Of a stretch of 64,000 nt of DNA, positions 7,462 through 17,021 are shown one piece after another. Made by a program: the position numbers and the translations under genes. The stretch comes from Desulfobacterium sp. (GTDB lineage: Bacteria > Desulfobacterota > Desulfobacteria > Desulfobacterales > Desulfobacteraceae). Position 1 is the stretch's first letter, and the number at the start of each line of letters is the position of its first letter. The notes beneath the pieces are model-generated. The model searched no databases, was not told the origin of the DNA, and was given only the letters and a program-made list of their open reading frames with translations. Location of the stretch: contig JAQYWC010000025.1 of assembly GCA_030145245.1 (NCBI GenBank), positions 1 to 64,000 on the forward strand, in the 5' to 3' direction.

Positions 7462-9228
7462 TTATTTTAGCGTCTGTTTCAGCTTGCGTCTCAAGATCTT
7501 TCCCACCCCGCTTTTGGGCAGGGCATCCATGAATTCCACCGCCCTTGGCACCTTAAAGGTGGCCAATTGCGTTTTGCAGAAGTCGATGATCTCCTGTTGG
7601 GTGATATTTCCTTTTGCCTGGGGTGTCAATGCGATAAACGCCTTGACCGTCTCTCCCCGGTAATCGTCGGGTACGCCCACCACAGCGGCCTCAACAACAT
7701 CCGGGTGTTTGTAGAGCACGTTCTCGATTTCGCAGGGAGCGATGTTGTACCCGGAGGCAACGATCAGATCCTTGAGCCGGTCCACAAAGTGGACAAAATC
7801 GTCGTCGTCCAGGAATCCGCAGTCCCCGGTTTTGAACCAGCCGTCGGGAAGAAAGGCTTTTTCGGTATCTTCCGGTTTGTTCAGATAGCGTTTTGCCACC
7901 TGGAGTCCCCTGTAGCAGATCTCGCCCGGAGCGTTCCTGGGCAGGATGAAGCCTTCCTGATCCACGATCTTCACCTCGGCAAACACGGGAACCCCGATGG
8001 CGTCCGATTTTTCCTTGAGTCCCGGGATGCTCATGATCCCGCCGCTGTTGGTCTCGGTCATTCCCCAGCCGTTGACAAGGAGGGTGCCGGTCCAGCCGTG
8101 CCACTCTTCCTGGATGGCCACGGGCACGGGTGCGCCGCATCCCACGGCTGTTGTGAGGGTCGTAAGCGGATAGCGGTCCAGGAGTTCCTGTTTGGACAGC
8201 ATGGCCGTGAACAGGGTGGGCGGGGCAAAGAGCACGTTGACCCCCCAGGTGTGGATGGTCCTGAAGCACTCCTCAAGGTCGAACATGGGGATGGGGATCA
8301 CGGTTCCCCCCTGGTACAGGGTGGGCAGGAGATGAAGAAAATAGCCGGCCGTATGGAACATTGGCATGATGGAGAAGTTGATCTCCCGGTCCCAGTTCCT
8401 GAAGGCGTGGGTGTGGGTCAGGGTGTTGAACACCAGGTTCCTGTGGGTGGAGACCACCCCCTTGGCGCGCCCGGTGGTGCCTGCGGTGTAGAGGATAAAG
8501 GCCGTGTCACTGCCGGCAACCGTGTGGGGCTGCGGCGGCAAGGCAGTTTGCTTCTCCAGGGCCTCCACAAGGTCAATGGTGCCGGGAACGGGTGCTTTGG
8601 GAATGTCGAAAAGGGGCTTGATGCTGTCGGAGATTACGGCGTCCGGGGCGGCAAAATCCTTGAGGTTGGTGACGATGATGTTTCTCAGCACCCCTGTTTC
8701 ATGGAGGGGCTTCAGGGTGTCGTAGAGAAGATCGAGGATGACGGCGGTGGTGGCCCCGGAGTCCTCGATTTGATAGGCGGCCTCGTCGGCCTTGTACATG
8801 ACGTTGACGGGGGTGTGGACGGCCCCGATCCTTGATGCACCCAGAAAGGCGACAATGTGCTGGAGGGAGTTGGGCAGCATGGTGGCCACCACATCCCCGG
8901 GCTTGACCCCAAGGTCCGTCAAAAGGGCTGCGTAGCGGCCCACCATGGCGTCAAGTTCGCCATAGGTGGTTTTCCGGTCGAAAAAGATGACCGCCGTTTC
9001 CCGGGCATGGGCTTTTGCGCTTTTCCGGAAGAGCTGGTAGATGGAGATGTCCGGAATTTCCGGAAGCCTTCCCTGGTACCAGGTGGGGTGGCTTATCACA
9101 TAGGCCTTGTCCGGGGCATAGGTTCTTCCCTGGGCGATCCAGGCTTCGGGATAGTTCAATCCATGGTAGCAGTCCCAGAACGCCTGGTCGTAAAAGCCGT
9201 TGCCGGCCTCTTTTCTTGGTTTCATCAT
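7462..9228 (-). CDS. Acyl-CoA ligase (AMP-forming), medium-chain/cyclohexanecarboxylate type
   Basis: A ligase of about 588 residues with the adenylation motif YTAGTTGRAKG, GWGMTETNSGG, GWFKTGD and DRLKDLIVASGYNIAP. It forms acyl-CoA from an acid and ATP. The ATG at 9228 is preferred because AGGG lies nine bases upstream; an ATG at 9237 sits directly on that AGGG, and a further ATG follows at 9225. It lies 16 bases after the dehydrogenase gene and 10 before the hexapeptide protein. It probably activates the acid that the Atu/Liu-like operon degrades. The substrate is not determined. Confidence 0.9.
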   Translation of the reverse strand: MMKPRKEAGNGFYDQAFWDCYHGLNYPEAWIAQGRTYAPDKAYVISHPTWYQGRLPEIPDISIYQLFRKSAKAHARETAVIFFDRKTTYGELDAMVGRYAALLTDLGVKPGDVVATMLPNSLQHIVAFLGASRIGAVHTPVNVMYKADEAAYQIEDSGATTAVILDLLYDTLKPLHETGVLRNIIVTNLKDFAAPDAVISDSIKPLFDIPKAPVPGTIDLVEALEKQTALPPQPHTVAGSDTAFILYTAGTTGRAKGVVSTHRNLVFNTLTHTHAFRNWDREINFSIMPMFHTAGYFLHLLPTLYQGGTVIPIPMFDLEECFRTIHTWGVNVLFAPPTLFTAMLSKQELLDRYPLTTLTTAVGCGAPVPVAIQEEWHGWTGTLLVNGWGMTETNSGGIMSIPGLKEKSDAIGVPVFAEVKIVDQEGFILPRNAPGEICYRGLQVAKRYLNKPEDTEKAFLPDGWFKTGDCGFLDDDDFVHFVDRLKDLIVASGYNIAPCEIENVLYKHPDVVEAAVVGVPDDYRGETVKAFIALTPQAKGNITQQEIIDFCKTQLATFKVPRAVEFMDALPKSGVGKILRRKLKQTLK

Positions 9229-9244
9229 GGCAAGCATCCCTGTA

Positions 9245-10405
9245 TTACATTAGTTTTGAGATGATCTCCTTCATGATCTCCGTGGTTCCGCCGCCGATGG
9301 AGAGGATCCGGTTGTCCCGGTAGAGCCGTTCCACCACAGATTCACGCACATAGCCTGCGCCGCCGAAGATCTGCACCGCGTCAAAGGTGACCCGGTCGCT
9401 CACCTGGCAGGCAAAGTTCTTGGCCATGGAGATCTCCTTGATCTGGTTGATCCCGGCGTTCATTTTGGCTGCGACCCGGTAGGTGAATTCCTGGCTCACC
9501 TCCACCTGGGTGGCCATCTCGGCAAGTTTGTGCCGTGTCACCTGGAAGCCTGACAGGGGCTTTCCAAAGGCTTCGCGCTCTGTTGCGTACTTCATGGCCT
9601 GTTCCAGGGCGATCCGGGCGGTCATGTTGGCCATGATGCACAGCTGGAGCCGTTCGCTCTGGAAGTTCTCCATGATGTAGTAGAAGCCCTGGTTCTCCTC
9701 GCCGATGAGGTTCGAAACCGGTACCTTCAGGTTGTCAAAATAGAGCTCGGCCGTGTCCGAGGCCCACCACCCGGTTTTCTTCATGGGGGGGGAGGTGGAG
9801 TATCCCGGGGTGCCGGACTCGATCACCAACAGGCTGATGCCGTGGGCATTCTCGCTGCCCGTGCGGACGGCGCAGGTGATCTGGTCCGCCCGGACCCCGC
9901 TTGTGATAAAGGTCTTGCTGCCGTTGACCAGGTAGTGGTCGCCTTTTTTTACGGCCGTTGTTTTGAGGTTTGCCACGTCCGAGCCGCCGCCGGGTTCGGT
10001 GATCCCAAGGGCTGCGATCCTGTCGCCTGCGATCACGGGACGGACAAACCGCTCCTTTTGTTCTTCGGTTCCCTTTCTGATGATGGGGGGGATGGCGATG
10101 TCAATGGAGCCAAGGCCTGCCACAAGCCCGCCCGAGGTGGAGCGCATCAGCTCCTCTCCCACCACGATCTTGAGAAAAATGTCCCCGGGGGTGCCCCCCA
10201 GCTCTTCGGGATACCCTACTCCAAGAAGCCCGAGCTCCCCTGCCATCTTGTAAAGTTTTTTGGGAAACGTGGCCTTCTCCTCCCACTCGTCAATGTTGGG
10301 GAGGATCTCCTTTTGTACTAACTCTCTGACCGATTTTCGCACAAGATCGTGCTCTTTGCCGAAATAGTGCTGAAAATCGTTTTTTGAATCCTTTTGATCG
10401 GCCAT
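9245..10405 (-). CDS. Acyl-CoA dehydrogenase
   Basis: A 386-residue FAD-dependent acyl-CoA dehydrogenase that introduces a 2,3-double bond. The signature GITEPGGGSD and IFGGAGYVRE are present. The end reads SIGGGTTEI, with Gly where MCAD carries its catalytic Glu. A Glu occurs in the FQSERL segment, the place used by isovaleryl- and long-chain-type enzymes. That suggests a branched-chain substrate. The start at 10405 is set by AGGAG eight bases upstream; longer in-frame starts would run into the neighbouring gene. It is closely related to the enzyme at 45278-46453. Confidence 0.92.
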   Translation of the reverse strand: MADQKDSKNDFQHYFGKEHDLVRKSVRELVQKEILPNIDEWEEKATFPKKLYKMAGELGLLGVGYPEELGGTPGDIFLKIVVGEELMRSTSGGLVAGLGSIDIAIPPIIRKGTEEQKERFVRPVIAGDRIAALGITEPGGGSDVANLKTTAVKKGDHYLVNGSKTFITSGVRADQITCAVRTGSENAHGISLLVIESGTPGYSTSPPMKKTGWWASDTAELYFDNLKVPVSNLIGEENQGFYYIMENFQSERLQLCIMANMTARIALEQAMKYATEREAFGKPLSGFQVTRHKLAEMATQVEVSQEFTYRVAAKMNAGINQIKEISMAKNFACQVSDRVTFDAVQIFGGAGYVRESVVERLYRDNRILSIGGGTTEIMKEIISKLM

Positions 10406-10421
10406 GGCAAAGCTCCTTAGC

Positions 10422-11207
10422 TTAAGTAAACGGTTTGGGTCCGCTGGACGGGGGGCCTGCAAATGCCTGGGCGATGGTCATCCACTCTTTTGCCGTATCT
10501 CCCGTAACACGGAGGCCGGTGTCGTCCACATGGCGACGCTGGGTCACCACCAGGCAGAAGTCCAGGGCCGTGCCCGTGACCCGGTTGGGCCAGTCTTTGT
10601 CCCCAAAGGTCCAGGTCTCATCGGCCGGGCCCGTCAGTTCCACACGGACCTTGTCCCCAGGCTTTGCCATGTTCCGGTTGACATAGGCCCAGCCAAAGGT
10701 CTTTACCCCGAGAAGGGCTATGTGTTCAAGGCCCTGGGTCGGGGTGCGCTCTATCCCCAGGGTGTCCAGGATATCCTGGCCGTGGGCCCAGGTCTCCATG
10801 AGCCGGGCCGTGGCAAAGGAGGGGGCGGTCATGGGGGGGCCGTACCAGGGATGCTTTGTGTCTGGCGCAAGGGCCTTCAGGGCATGGACCATGACGGTGC
10901 GCTCCCGCTTCCACAGATCCATGAGTTCCTTTGGTTCAAGGTTCCTGCCGGGGCCAAGGGAGAGTTCAAACATCTCTTCCGGGTCCTTGCAGATTGTGAG
11001 GATCTCCTCCAGATGGCCCTGGAATGCCTTGGGGTCGGTGATGGCAAGGGTGGCCTTGTTATCGTAATAGGCGATGTGCCCGATCTCCTCCCGGATGCTC
11101 CAGTTGCCAAAGGGGGTCACCCGGTTCCATTCATCCGGGTCCAGGGCCCCAAGGGCCTTGTCAAGGGTGTGGTACTCCTTTTCAAGTTCTTGGCACAGGG
11201 TCTCCAT
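10422..11207 (-). CDS. TIGR03084/DinB-like metal-binding family protein
   Basis: A 261-residue protein resembling the TIGR03084 family, with a mycothiol-dependent maleylpyruvate isomerase/DinB-type four-helix fold. The N-terminal segment has GNWSIREEIGHIAYYD with the conserved His, and ETWAHGQDIL supplies a further His for the expected metal site. Its biochemical role is unknown. Homologues sit in fatty-acid and terpenoid catabolic clusters. The ATG at 11207 has AGGAGG five to six bases upstream; a GTG at 11213 is less likely. It sits in the operon between an OYE-type reductase and an acyl-CoA dehydrogenase. Confidence 0.75.
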   Translation of the reverse strand: METLCQELEKEYHTLDKALGALDPDEWNRVTPFGNWSIREEIGHIAYYDNKATLAITDPKAFQGHLEEILTICKDPEEMFELSLGPGRNLEPKELMDLWKRERTVMVHALKALAPDTKHPWYGPPMTAPSFATARLMETWAHGQDILDTLGIERTPTQGLEHIALLGVKTFGWAYVNRNMAKPGDKVRVELTGPADETWTFGDKDWPNRVTGTALDFCLVVTQRRHVDDTGLRVTGDTAKEWMTIAQAFAGPPSSGPKPFT

Positions 11208-11219
11208 GAACACCTCCTG

Positions 11220-13220
11220 TTAGAGTTTAATTGCCGCCAGAAACCCGCCGTGGATGGCATCGTTGATCTTGCCGGGCTTTACGCAGTCGCCAATGGTTGT
11301 GTAGTTGATATCTTTACCTTCAAGGGCCTTTTCAAGGGTTTGCACCGGCCGGGAGCCCAGGGCCAGGATGATGGTGTCAAAGGGCTCTTCTTCCCGGGTG
11401 TCATCCTTCTGGCAGCACACCTGGCCGTTGTCAACGGATTCCACCCGGGTGCCTGTCCGGACGGTCACCCCGTACCTGTCAAGGTTGCCCAGGAGTACCC
11501 AGCGGGTGGATTTGCCCACATCGCCCCCGGCCCGGTCGAGCATCTCAAACACGGTCACCTTGGACGATCCGTTGAACATGTGGTGCTTCAGGCGCTGGGC
11601 ATCCATGGCGTCATAGGTGAACAAAAAGTGGAGCATCTCCGGGGAGAGGGTGCCCTTGGTCGCGGCAAAGAGAGCCGTTTCAAGGCCCACAGCCCCGCCG
11701 CCGATGACGGCCACCTTTTCTCCCAATGGTGGATTGTTCTTCAGCACCTCCCAGGAGGTGAGCACCCGGGGATGGTCCACCCCATCTATCCTGGGAACAA
11801 GGGGTTCGGCCCCCTGGGCCAGGATCACGTGGTCAAAGGCGCTTTTTTCAATGAGGTCCGGGGTCACCTCGGTGTTGAGATGGACAGGGATCTTGTAGCG
11901 CTGCACCATGGCCCGGTAGTACCGGATAAACTCGTTGAGCTCCTGCTTGTGGGGCGGGGCTGCTGCAATGGGTATCTGGCCGCCCATATCCCCCGCCTTT
12001 TCAAACACCTCAACTTTATGGCCTGCCCGGGTGGCGGTCACGGCCGCCTCAAGGCCTGCCACTCCCGCGCCCACCACCATCACCTTTTTGGGGGAGTCGC
12101 TCTGGTAGATGGTGCGTTCCGCTTCGAACCCGGCCCGTGGGTTGCCGGTGCAGAACACGGGCAGGCCGGAGAAGATCTGGTCCGTGCAACCCTGGGAGCA
12201 GGCCACACAGGGCCGGATCTCGTCGGCCCGGTTGCTTGCTGCCTTCAGGGGCCAGAAGGGGTCTGCGATGAGCACCCGTCCCAGGTTGACCATGTCGGCA
12301 TACCCCTCCCGGATGAGGCTGTCCGCCTCTGCCGGGCTGGTGATGCGGTTGGAGGCCATCACCGGAACGGTGACATGCTCCCGGATGTTCTTGGCCAGAA
12401 AGGCAAACCCTTTCCTGGGCAGCTCCATGGGCAGCTGGGGCACCTTGGACTCGTGCCATCCGCCGGTGACGTTGATCACGTCCACCCCGGCCTCCTGGTA
12501 CACCTTTGCGATCTCCGGGGTTTCAAGATCGGTGTTGCTGCCCTCCACAAAGTCGTTGCCCGCCATCCTGATGCCCAGGGGGAAGTCGCTGCCCAGGGCC
12601 TTTCGGGTGCGTTCGATGGTCTCCCTGGGAAACCGGGCCCGGTTCTCAAAGCTGCCGCCGTAGTTGTCGGTGCGCTGGTTCTTCAGGGGAGAGAGGAACT
12701 GGGTCAGAAGATAGCCTGCCGATGCAATGATCTCCACCCCGTCGAATCCTGCCTCCCTGGCCCGGGCGGCGGCCCTGGCAAAGCTGTCCTGGACCGTGTC
12801 GATCTCCTGGCCGTCCATCTCTTTGGGCGTGGTCTTGGAGTAGTTGGAAAAGATGGGCGAGGGGGCCAGGGGCGTCTGGTTGTCGATGAGAAAGGGATGG
12901 CTGTATCCCCCGGCATGGAAGAGCTGGATCCAGGGGCTTGCCCCGTTCTCCCGGATGGCTTGGGTGAGCTTTTGGAACTCCGGGATCGCCTCGTCAGTGT
13001 CAATGCCAAGGGCGGCAATGCCCGATCCGATATAATCCACCCCCACCGGCCCCACCGTGACGATGCCGGCGCCGCCCTTTGCGATCTCGCTGAAAAAATG
13101 GTGGTAGCGGTCGTTGAGTTTACGGTCATAGGAGAATAGCACGCCCAGGGAGGGGTAGGCGATCCTGTTCTTTATCTCAAGCTTGTTCAGGGTGATGGGG
13201 CTGAATAGGTTCGTATACAT
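11220..13220 (-). CDS. OYE/2,4-dienoyl-CoA reductase-like iron-sulfur flavoprotein
   Basis: A 666-residue protein built like FadH. An N-terminal FMN-binding TIM barrel of the old yellow enzyme family (about 1-330) is followed by a Cys cluster CVACSQGC with a further Cys (about 337-356) for a [4Fe-4S] centre. A Rossmann FAD domain with VVGAGVAGLEAA (about 380-392) and an NAD-binding domain with VIGGGAVGLETA complete it. It should reduce C=C bonds conjugated to a thioester or carbonyl, passing electrons NAD(P)H-FAD-FeS-FMN. AAGGAG lies five bases before the ATG. In this operon it could reduce unsaturated branched intermediates. Confidence 0.9.
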   Translation of the reverse strand: MYTNLFSPITLNKLEIKNRIAYPSLGVLFSYDRKLNDRYHHFFSEIAKGGAGIVTVGPVGVDYIGSGIAALGIDTDEAIPEFQKLTQAIRENGASPWIQLFHAGGYSHPFLIDNQTPLAPSPIFSNYSKTTPKEMDGQEIDTVQDSFARAAARAREAGFDGVEIIASAGYLLTQFLSPLKNQRTDNYGGSFENRARFPRETIERTRKALGSDFPLGIRMAGNDFVEGSNTDLETPEIAKVYQEAGVDVINVTGGWHESKVPQLPMELPRKGFAFLAKNIREHVTVPVMASNRITSPAEADSLIREGYADMVNLGRVLIADPFWPLKAASNRADEIRPCVACSQGCTDQIFSGLPVFCTGNPRAGFEAERTIYQSDSPKKVMVVGAGVAGLEAAVTATRAGHKVEVFEKAGDMGGQIPIAAAPPHKQELNEFIRYYRAMVQRYKIPVHLNTEVTPDLIEKSAFDHVILAQGAEPLVPRIDGVDHPRVLTSWEVLKNNPPLGEKVAVIGGGAVGLETALFAATKGTLSPEMLHFLFTYDAMDAQRLKHHMFNGSSKVTVFEMLDRAGGDVGKSTRWVLLGNLDRYGVTVRTGTRVESVDNGQVCCQKDDTREEEPFDTIILALGSRPVQTLEKALEGKDINYTTIGDCVKPGKINDAIHGGFLAAIKL

Positions 13221-13228
13221 GGCTCTCC

Positions 13229-14380
13229 TTAAAATCCTGACATTTTTGCGATCACATCACTCATCACTTCGTTGGCACCGCCGCCGATGGAGATGAGTCT
13301 TGAATCCCTGAAGGCCCGGGATACCCGCATTTCGTTCATGAATCCCATGCCGCCGTGCATCTGGAGGCAGCCGTCCATCACTTTGTTGAGAAGGGTGCCG
13401 CCCATGAGCTTGCCCATGGAGATCTCCTTTGAGGCGTCCTGGCCCGCCATCTTCATCCTGACGATGTGGTAGGTGAGCTGCTGGAGGGCTTCTATCTCGG
13501 TGAGCCACTCCACAAGGCGGTGGCGGAGCACCTGTTTTCTGATCAACGGCTTTCCAAACACCACCCGGCCTTTGAGATACTCGATGGTCTCGTTGATGAT
13601 CTCCCGGGCGCCGATGTAGGAGAGGGGCAGGGCGCTGAACCGCTCGTGCTGGAACTGCATCATCTGGTGGATAAATCCTTCGCCCTCGGTGCCGATGAGG
13701 TTCTCGGCCGGGATCTTCATGTTGTCGAAAAAGAGCTCGGCCGTGTCGCTTGACCGCATGCCCAGCTTGTCGAGCTTCTTGCTCACCTGGAATCCGTCGA
13801 TATCGGTGGGGACCACAAACAGGGAGAAGCTGTGGTAGCCGGGATCGTCGCTGGTCCGGGCCAGAAGGGTGAGGAAGTCGGCCTGGAGGCCGTTGGTGAT
13901 AAAGGTCTTTGACCCGTTGAGGATGTAGTGGTCCCCTTTTTTTTCGGCAAAGGTCTTGAGGGCGGCCACATCGGAGCCGGCATCGGGTTCGGTCACGGCA
14001 ATGGCGGCCACCATATCGCCCTTGAGGGCGGGCTTGAGATAGGTCTGTTTCAGGTATTCGGAGCCAAAATCGTAGATGGACGGGGTGGCCATGTTGGACT
14101 GGACCGCAATGGCCATGGGGATGCCGCCGCACTGGATCCTTGCAAACTCCTCCAGCACAACGGTCTCGTACCAGTAATCCAGGCCCTCGCCCCCGTATTT
14201 CTCGTCGTAGCGGATGCCGATGAAGCCCAGCTCCCCCATTTTCTTGAACAGATCGTGGAGGGGGGTCATGCCTGCCTCTTCCCACTCTTCAACATGGGGG
14301 TTGATCTCCTTGTTGACAAAATCCCTTACTGCCTTTCGAACCAGTTCATGGTCTTTGGTAAAGTAGATGTCGCTTCCCAT
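13229..14380 (-). CDS. Acyl-CoA dehydrogenase
   Basis: A 383-residue acyl-CoA dehydrogenase. The FAD/substrate motif is AVTEPDAGSD. The C-terminal part has MHGGMGFMNE, and ISIGGGANEVM lacks the MCAD-type catalytic Glu. A Glu is instead present in FQHERF, the isovaleryl/long-chain position. It is a near twin of the enzyme at 27532-28683 (same length, same FQHERF and GFINE/GFMNE segments). AAGGA lies nine bases before the ATG. It lies eight bases upstream of the OYE-like gene. A citronellyl-/isovaleryl-CoA dehydrogenase-like role is inferred from the operon. Confidence 0.92.
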   Translation of the reverse strand: MGSDIYFTKDHELVRKAVRDFVNKEINPHVEEWEEAGMTPLHDLFKKMGELGFIGIRYDEKYGGEGLDYWYETVVLEEFARIQCGGIPMAIAVQSNMATPSIYDFGSEYLKQTYLKPALKGDMVAAIAVTEPDAGSDVAALKTFAEKKGDHYILNGSKTFITNGLQADFLTLLARTSDDPGYHSFSLFVVPTDIDGFQVSKKLDKLGMRSSDTAELFFDNMKIPAENLIGTEGEGFIHQMMQFQHERFSALPLSYIGAREIINETIEYLKGRVVFGKPLIRKQVLRHRLVEWLTEIEALQQLTYHIVRMKMAGQDASKEISMGKLMGGTLLNKVMDGCLQMHGGMGFMNEMRVSRAFRDSRLISIGGGANEVMSDVIAKMSGF

Positions 14381-14409
14381 GGGTATATATCCTTTGTTGA
14401 TAAAGTTAG

Positions 14410-16167
14410 TTATTGTAGGATGGCGGCCGGTACTTTGATGCGCTTTGCCCTGAGATACTCGCCCAGGGTCTTTGCCTGGGGATCGCTCCTGAGGGATGCG
14501 GCAACCCCCTCGCCAAGGACCCCGCGTATGTAGAAATTAAGGGCCAGAAGATTGGGGAACTCGTACCGGTCGATCTCAAATCCCTCCATGTCGGGCAGAA
14601 GTGTTTTCAGCCGCCCGGTTGTAAGATAGTCGTGCAGGAACGAGAACGCCTTTGGCGTCTTTGCCCACACCCCCAGGTTGGCGTTGCCGCCTTTGTCCCC
14701 GGACCGGGTGCCGAACAATCGTCCCAGGGGAACCTCGGTCAGTTCGTCCATGGCGACTTCTTCCAGTTCTATTGTCACAGGGTCGACAGTGACGGTCTCG
14801 TCCATGGGGTCAACGCTGTCCACAATAAGCTCCGTGTTGTTGACAAACACCTTTTCCCGGATGAATTTTTTGCTGACAAGGGTGGGCCAGTGCTGGATCG
14901 CCGGGGTGGCCTTGGCCGGGGGTGCGGTGAGGGTGAATCCGGGAATGTTCGACAGGGCGAGCTCCACAAGCTTTGCGGAAAAGAGCTTGCCCACCTTTTT
15001 CTGGTCCGGGTCCATGAGGGAGATCCTGAGCCGTGCATGGGCCTCGTCGTTGTTGGTGGGATCTGGTTTGTCCGACCGGATCAGCTGGACATCCACGGCC
15101 GCGAACTGGTCCTTTCCCCCGAGAAGACCGAACAGGGCGTCTTCAACCAGGGCCGCCTTTTTTTCTATGTCAAGGCCGGTCAACACAACGGTCATGGTGT
15201 TGCGGAATCCCCACAGGTTGTTGATGCACACCTTGGAGAAGGTGGTGGGGGGCTCTCCTTTGGTGTTGGAGGCTGCGACCCGGTCCTTGTCCTGCTGTTC
15301 CAGGCAGATGGTGTCAAACCGGGCTGTGACGTCCGGGGTGAGGTAGCCGGGCTCCCTTATCTCGTACATGAGCTGGGCTGTGACCGTGCCAACCGAGACA
15401 AGGCCGCCCGTGCCCGGGTGCTTGGTGATCACAAAGGATCCGTCTTCATGGATTTCGGCAATGGGAAATCCCATGTTTTTGAACGAGGGCACCTCGTCAA
15501 AGAAGGAGTAGTTGCCCCCGGTGGCCTGGGTGCCGCACTCGATGATGTGGCCTGCGGCATAGGCACCGGCCAGCTTGTCCCAGTCATCCTTTTTCCAGCC
15601 GAACTTCCAGGCCGCAGGACCGGACACAAGGGCGGCGTCCGCGATCCTGCCGCCCACCACGATGTCCGCCCCCTGGTCCAGGGCCGTTGTAATGCCCCAG
15701 CCCCCCAGGTAGGCGTTGGCCGTGATGGGCTGGGCCTTTGCTTCCTTCAGGGGGATGTTCTTGTCCAGGTGGGAGAAGGTTTCTCCCTTTTCCTGGAGGT
15801 CGCCAAGCCTTGGCAAAAGATCGTCCCCCTCGATGCAGGCGATGATCGGGCGGATGCCCAGGGCCTTTGCAATCTTGCCAAGCTCTGCGGCAAGTCCTTT
15901 GGGGTTGAGGCCGCCGGCATTGGCAACGATCCTGATCCCCTTTTCCATGCAGGTGCCCATCACTCCTTCCACCTGTTTCAGGAAGGGCGCGGCATAGCCA
16001 GCTTCCGGGGATTTCATCTTCATGCGGAAGAGAAGGGCCATGGTCAGTTCCGCCAGGTAATCCCCTGTGAGCACATGGATCTCTCCCCCTTCAATGAGCT
16101 CTTTGGCCGCAGTCATGCGGTCTCCCAGAAAGCCGCTGCAATTTGCGATGATCAGCTTCTCGTTCAT
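14410..16167 (-). CDS. AtuA family protein (DUF1446)
   Basis: A 585-residue AtuA-family protein. The N-terminus reads IANCSGFLGDR, with later NAGGLNPKG and an RIADAALV segment typical of DUF1446. The C-terminal ~110 residues form the AtuA-like ferredoxin-fold extension, containing GTRSGDKGGNANLGVW. AtuA is essential for acyclic terpene (citronellol/geraniol) use in Pseudomonas, but its reaction is unknown. The adjacent crotonase, carboxylase subunits and isovaleryl-type dehydrogenases match the Atu gene set. AAAGGAG lies just upstream of the ATG. Confidence 0.9.
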   Translation of the reverse strand: MNEKLIIANCSGFLGDRMTAAKELIEGGEIHVLTGDYLAELTMALLFRMKMKSPEAGYAAPFLKQVEGVMGTCMEKGIRIVANAGGLNPKGLAAELGKIAKALGIRPIIACIEGDDLLPRLGDLQEKGETFSHLDKNIPLKEAKAQPITANAYLGGWGITTALDQGADIVVGGRIADAALVSGPAAWKFGWKKDDWDKLAGAYAAGHIIECGTQATGGNYSFFDEVPSFKNMGFPIAEIHEDGSFVITKHPGTGGLVSVGTVTAQLMYEIREPGYLTPDVTARFDTICLEQQDKDRVAASNTKGEPPTTFSKVCINNLWGFRNTMTVVLTGLDIEKKAALVEDALFGLLGGKDQFAAVDVQLIRSDKPDPTNNDEAHARLRISLMDPDQKKVGKLFSAKLVELALSNIPGFTLTAPPAKATPAIQHWPTLVSKKFIREKVFVNNTELIVDSVDPMDETVTVDPVTIELEEVAMDELTEVPLGRLFGTRSGDKGGNANLGVWAKTPKAFSFLHDYLTTGRLKTLLPDMEGFEIDRYEFPNLLALNFYIRGVLGEGVAASLRSDPQAKTLGEYLRAKRIKVPAAILQ

Positions 16168-16178
16168 GGTCTCTCCTT

Positions 16179-16952
16179 TTATTCGCCTGTGAAGACGGGC
16201 TTGCGTTTTTCGAGAAAGGCGGTGATTCCCTCTGTGGCATCCCTGGTGGTGGCCACCTTGGCCAGCTGGTCCGACAGATGGTTGACCGCCTCCCCAAGCG
16301 CCATGCCCTCAACGGCGTTAAAGGCCTCTTTGCCAAGGCGCATACCAATGGGGCTCTTTGCGGCCAGGGCCGACAGCACCTTGCTGACCTCATTGTCAAA
16401 GTTTTCCTGGGGCACCATCCGGGTGATCATGCCCATCTCCAGGGCCTGCTTTGCCGTGAGCCTCTCACCCAGCAGGATCATCTCCATGGCTTTTTTACGC
16501 AGCACGTTCCTGAAGATCAGGGCGCCGATCATCATGGGAAACAGCCCCACGTTCACCTCCGGGGTGCCGAACAGGGCGTCCTCCCGTGCGATCACCATGT
16601 CACAGGCCAGCATGAACCCGGTTCCCCCGGCAAGGCAGTGGCCGTTGACCCTTGCCACCGTTGGCTTTGGAAACTGGTAAAGCCTTGTGAGCAGCCGGGC
16701 ATAGCTTCGGAACATGTCGGCGGCTCCGGTTGTGGCCATCTCTCCACCAAGGTCGGCCCCGGAGCAGAAGACCCGGTTGCCGGCTCCGGTGATGCAGACC
16801 ACCCTGACTGCCGGGTTGTTTTCGGCCCTGTCCAGGTAGTCGAGGAAAAGCCTGACCGCCTGGCCGGAGATGGCGTTGCGATGGGCTTCACGGTTGATGG
16901 TGATATGGGCGATGGCCTCGTCCCTGGAATATATAAGGTCGGTTTCCGGCAT
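16179..16952 (-). CDS. Enoyl-CoA hydratase/isomerase (AtuE-like)
   Basis: A 257-residue crotonase-fold protein. The oxyanion-hole segments are FCSGADLGGE and GHCLAGGTGF. Both hydratase glutamates appear present, in FGTPEV and AMEMILLGE, so it should be an active hydratase. In the Atu/Liu pathways this position is filled by isohexenyl- or methylglutaconyl-CoA hydratase, which acts after the carboxylase encoded by the adjacent genes. AAGGAGG precedes the ATG. It is 11 bases upstream of the AtuA-family gene. Confidence 0.9.
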   Translation of the reverse strand: MPETDLIYSRDEAIAHITINREAHRNAISGQAVRLFLDYLDRAENNPAVRVVCITGAGNRVFCSGADLGGEMATTGAADMFRSYARLLTRLYQFPKPTVARVNGHCLAGGTGFMLACDMVIAREDALFGTPEVNVGLFPMMIGALIFRNVLRKKAMEMILLGERLTAKQALEMGMITRMVPQENFDNEVSKVLSALAAKSPIGMRLGKEAFNAVEGMALGEAVNHLSDQLAKVATTRDATEGITAFLEKRKPVFTGE

Positions 16953-17021
16953 AACACTCCCTCCTTAACAAATGGTTAGATTTTTTGTTGTAAATAACGA
17001 CAATAAGCTAAGCCTGACCCC

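Noticed and set aside
10404-13139. A 911-codon open frame on the plus strand
   Set aside because: It is the antisense shadow of the TIGR03084-family and OYE-like genes, which have clear family motifs and ribosome binding sites. The shadow protein is Gly/His/Pro-rich without any domain. The same applies to long antisense frames at 14632-16680, 44630-46396 and 7567-8835.
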